A DNA stretch of 64,000 nt from Combretum micranthum (taxonomy: Eukaryota > Streptophyta > Magnoliopsida > Myrtales > Combretaceae), in contig JAMXBD010000814.1 in the NCBI GenBank assembly GCA_024138025.1, positions 62,001-126,000 of the forward strand. Direction: 5' to 3'. The notes below the pieces were generated by a model that worked only from the letters and a program-made list of their open reading frames with translations, did no database searches and had not been told where the DNA came from. How positions within the stretch are numbered: position 1 is the stretch's first letter; every line of letters begins with the position of its first letter. Shown here in pieces: positions 63,888 to 64,000 of this stretch. The translations under genes and the position numbers were made by a program.

Positions 63888-64000
63888 TTTTTTTTTTTTT
63901 TTATGTAAAGTCAGATTTTCATTGATATAAAAATAAATACAAGAAAAAAAGAAAAGAAAGAGGCAAAGACGCCACCTCAAAAAAACAAAAAAAAAACCTA
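63888..64000 (-). mobile_element. Inverted 3' end of another LINE inserted in LINE 2 RT
   Basis: Fifteen T (63888-63902) are followed by ATGTAAAGTCAGATTTTCAT and ATAAAAATAAATACAAG. LINE 1 begins at 44217 with a T run and GGATAAAGTCAATGGGTTTC, then ATAAAAATAATTACAAAAGG. The resemblance suggests a minus-strand LINE tail of the same family. It could be a new insertion or the inverted half of a twin-primed LINE 2. Confidence 0.6.

Larger units (their letters stand above)
60130..64000 (+). mobile_element. LINE 2: L1-type element of the LINE 1 family, 3' end outside the window
   Basis: A CT-rich 5' UTR (60,150-60,650) precedes ORF1 (60672-61853) and ORF2 endonuclease and RT (about 62,260-63,887). 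Several frameshifts and stops are seen. At 63888 the RT is interrupted by a 15-T run followed by a sequence like the 3' end of LINE 1 in minus orientation. The 3' terminus and target duplication are not in the window. Confidence 0.82.

Overview
The window is plant nuclear DNA, most likely from a eudicot with a repeat-rich genome. It is AT-rich, contains long introns with plant splice sites, and carries Ty1/copia, Ty3/gypsy, L1-type LINE, Mutator-like (MULE), hAT and Helitron-like sequences. There are no prokaryotic features. The only host gene I can support is the 3' part of a phospholipid:sterol acyltransferase gene (PSAT1-like, LCAT family) on the minus strand. Ten exons run from 58,884 down to a stop codon at 32,175; the upstream exons, including the one with the catalytic serine, lie outside the window or were not found.

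Layout. 1-21 kb: a decayed minus-strand Ty3/gypsy element (Athila/Tat type). Its order on the minus strand is primer-binding site at 19.34 kb, gag, protease, RT/RNase H, and integrase ending at 1.5 kb. Three very large solo LTRs (3.6-4.8 kb) interrupt it, each with a 5-bp target duplication: one in RNase H (3,069-7,910), one in gag (11,193-18,527), and a third (12,310-15,941) inside the second. 21-32 kb: AT-rich intergenic DNA with tandem repeats, Helitron-like ends, a long foldback, a tetranucleotide microsatellite and two copies of a palindrome-bearing MITE. 32.2-58.9 kb: the PSAT1-like gene. Its exons D and E are separated by a 22.3-kb intron holding a Pack-MULE with pieces of two unrelated genes, an intact young copia element, a full-length-size LINE (itself hit by a hAT element and a second copia element), a third MITE copy and a long poly-G tract. 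58.9-64 kb: more intron or upstream DNA and a second, plus-strand LINE of the same family, whose RT region is interrupted by the inverted poly(A) tail of another LINE.

Two points stand out. First, exon A of the PSAT1-like gene lacks one base relative to the reading frame expected from the family, but the following 76-bp intron is stop-free and its length would exactly restore the frame if it were retained. Second, the 2.0-kb Pack-MULE in the big intron has a perfect 9-bp target duplication and carries a GT-2-type trihelix fragment beside a ribosomal protein L18 fragment. Insertion order can be read from nesting: gypsy before solo LTR A before solo LTR B, and LINE before hAT and copia 2. Both copia elements have nearly identical LTRs and are the youngest insertions visible.
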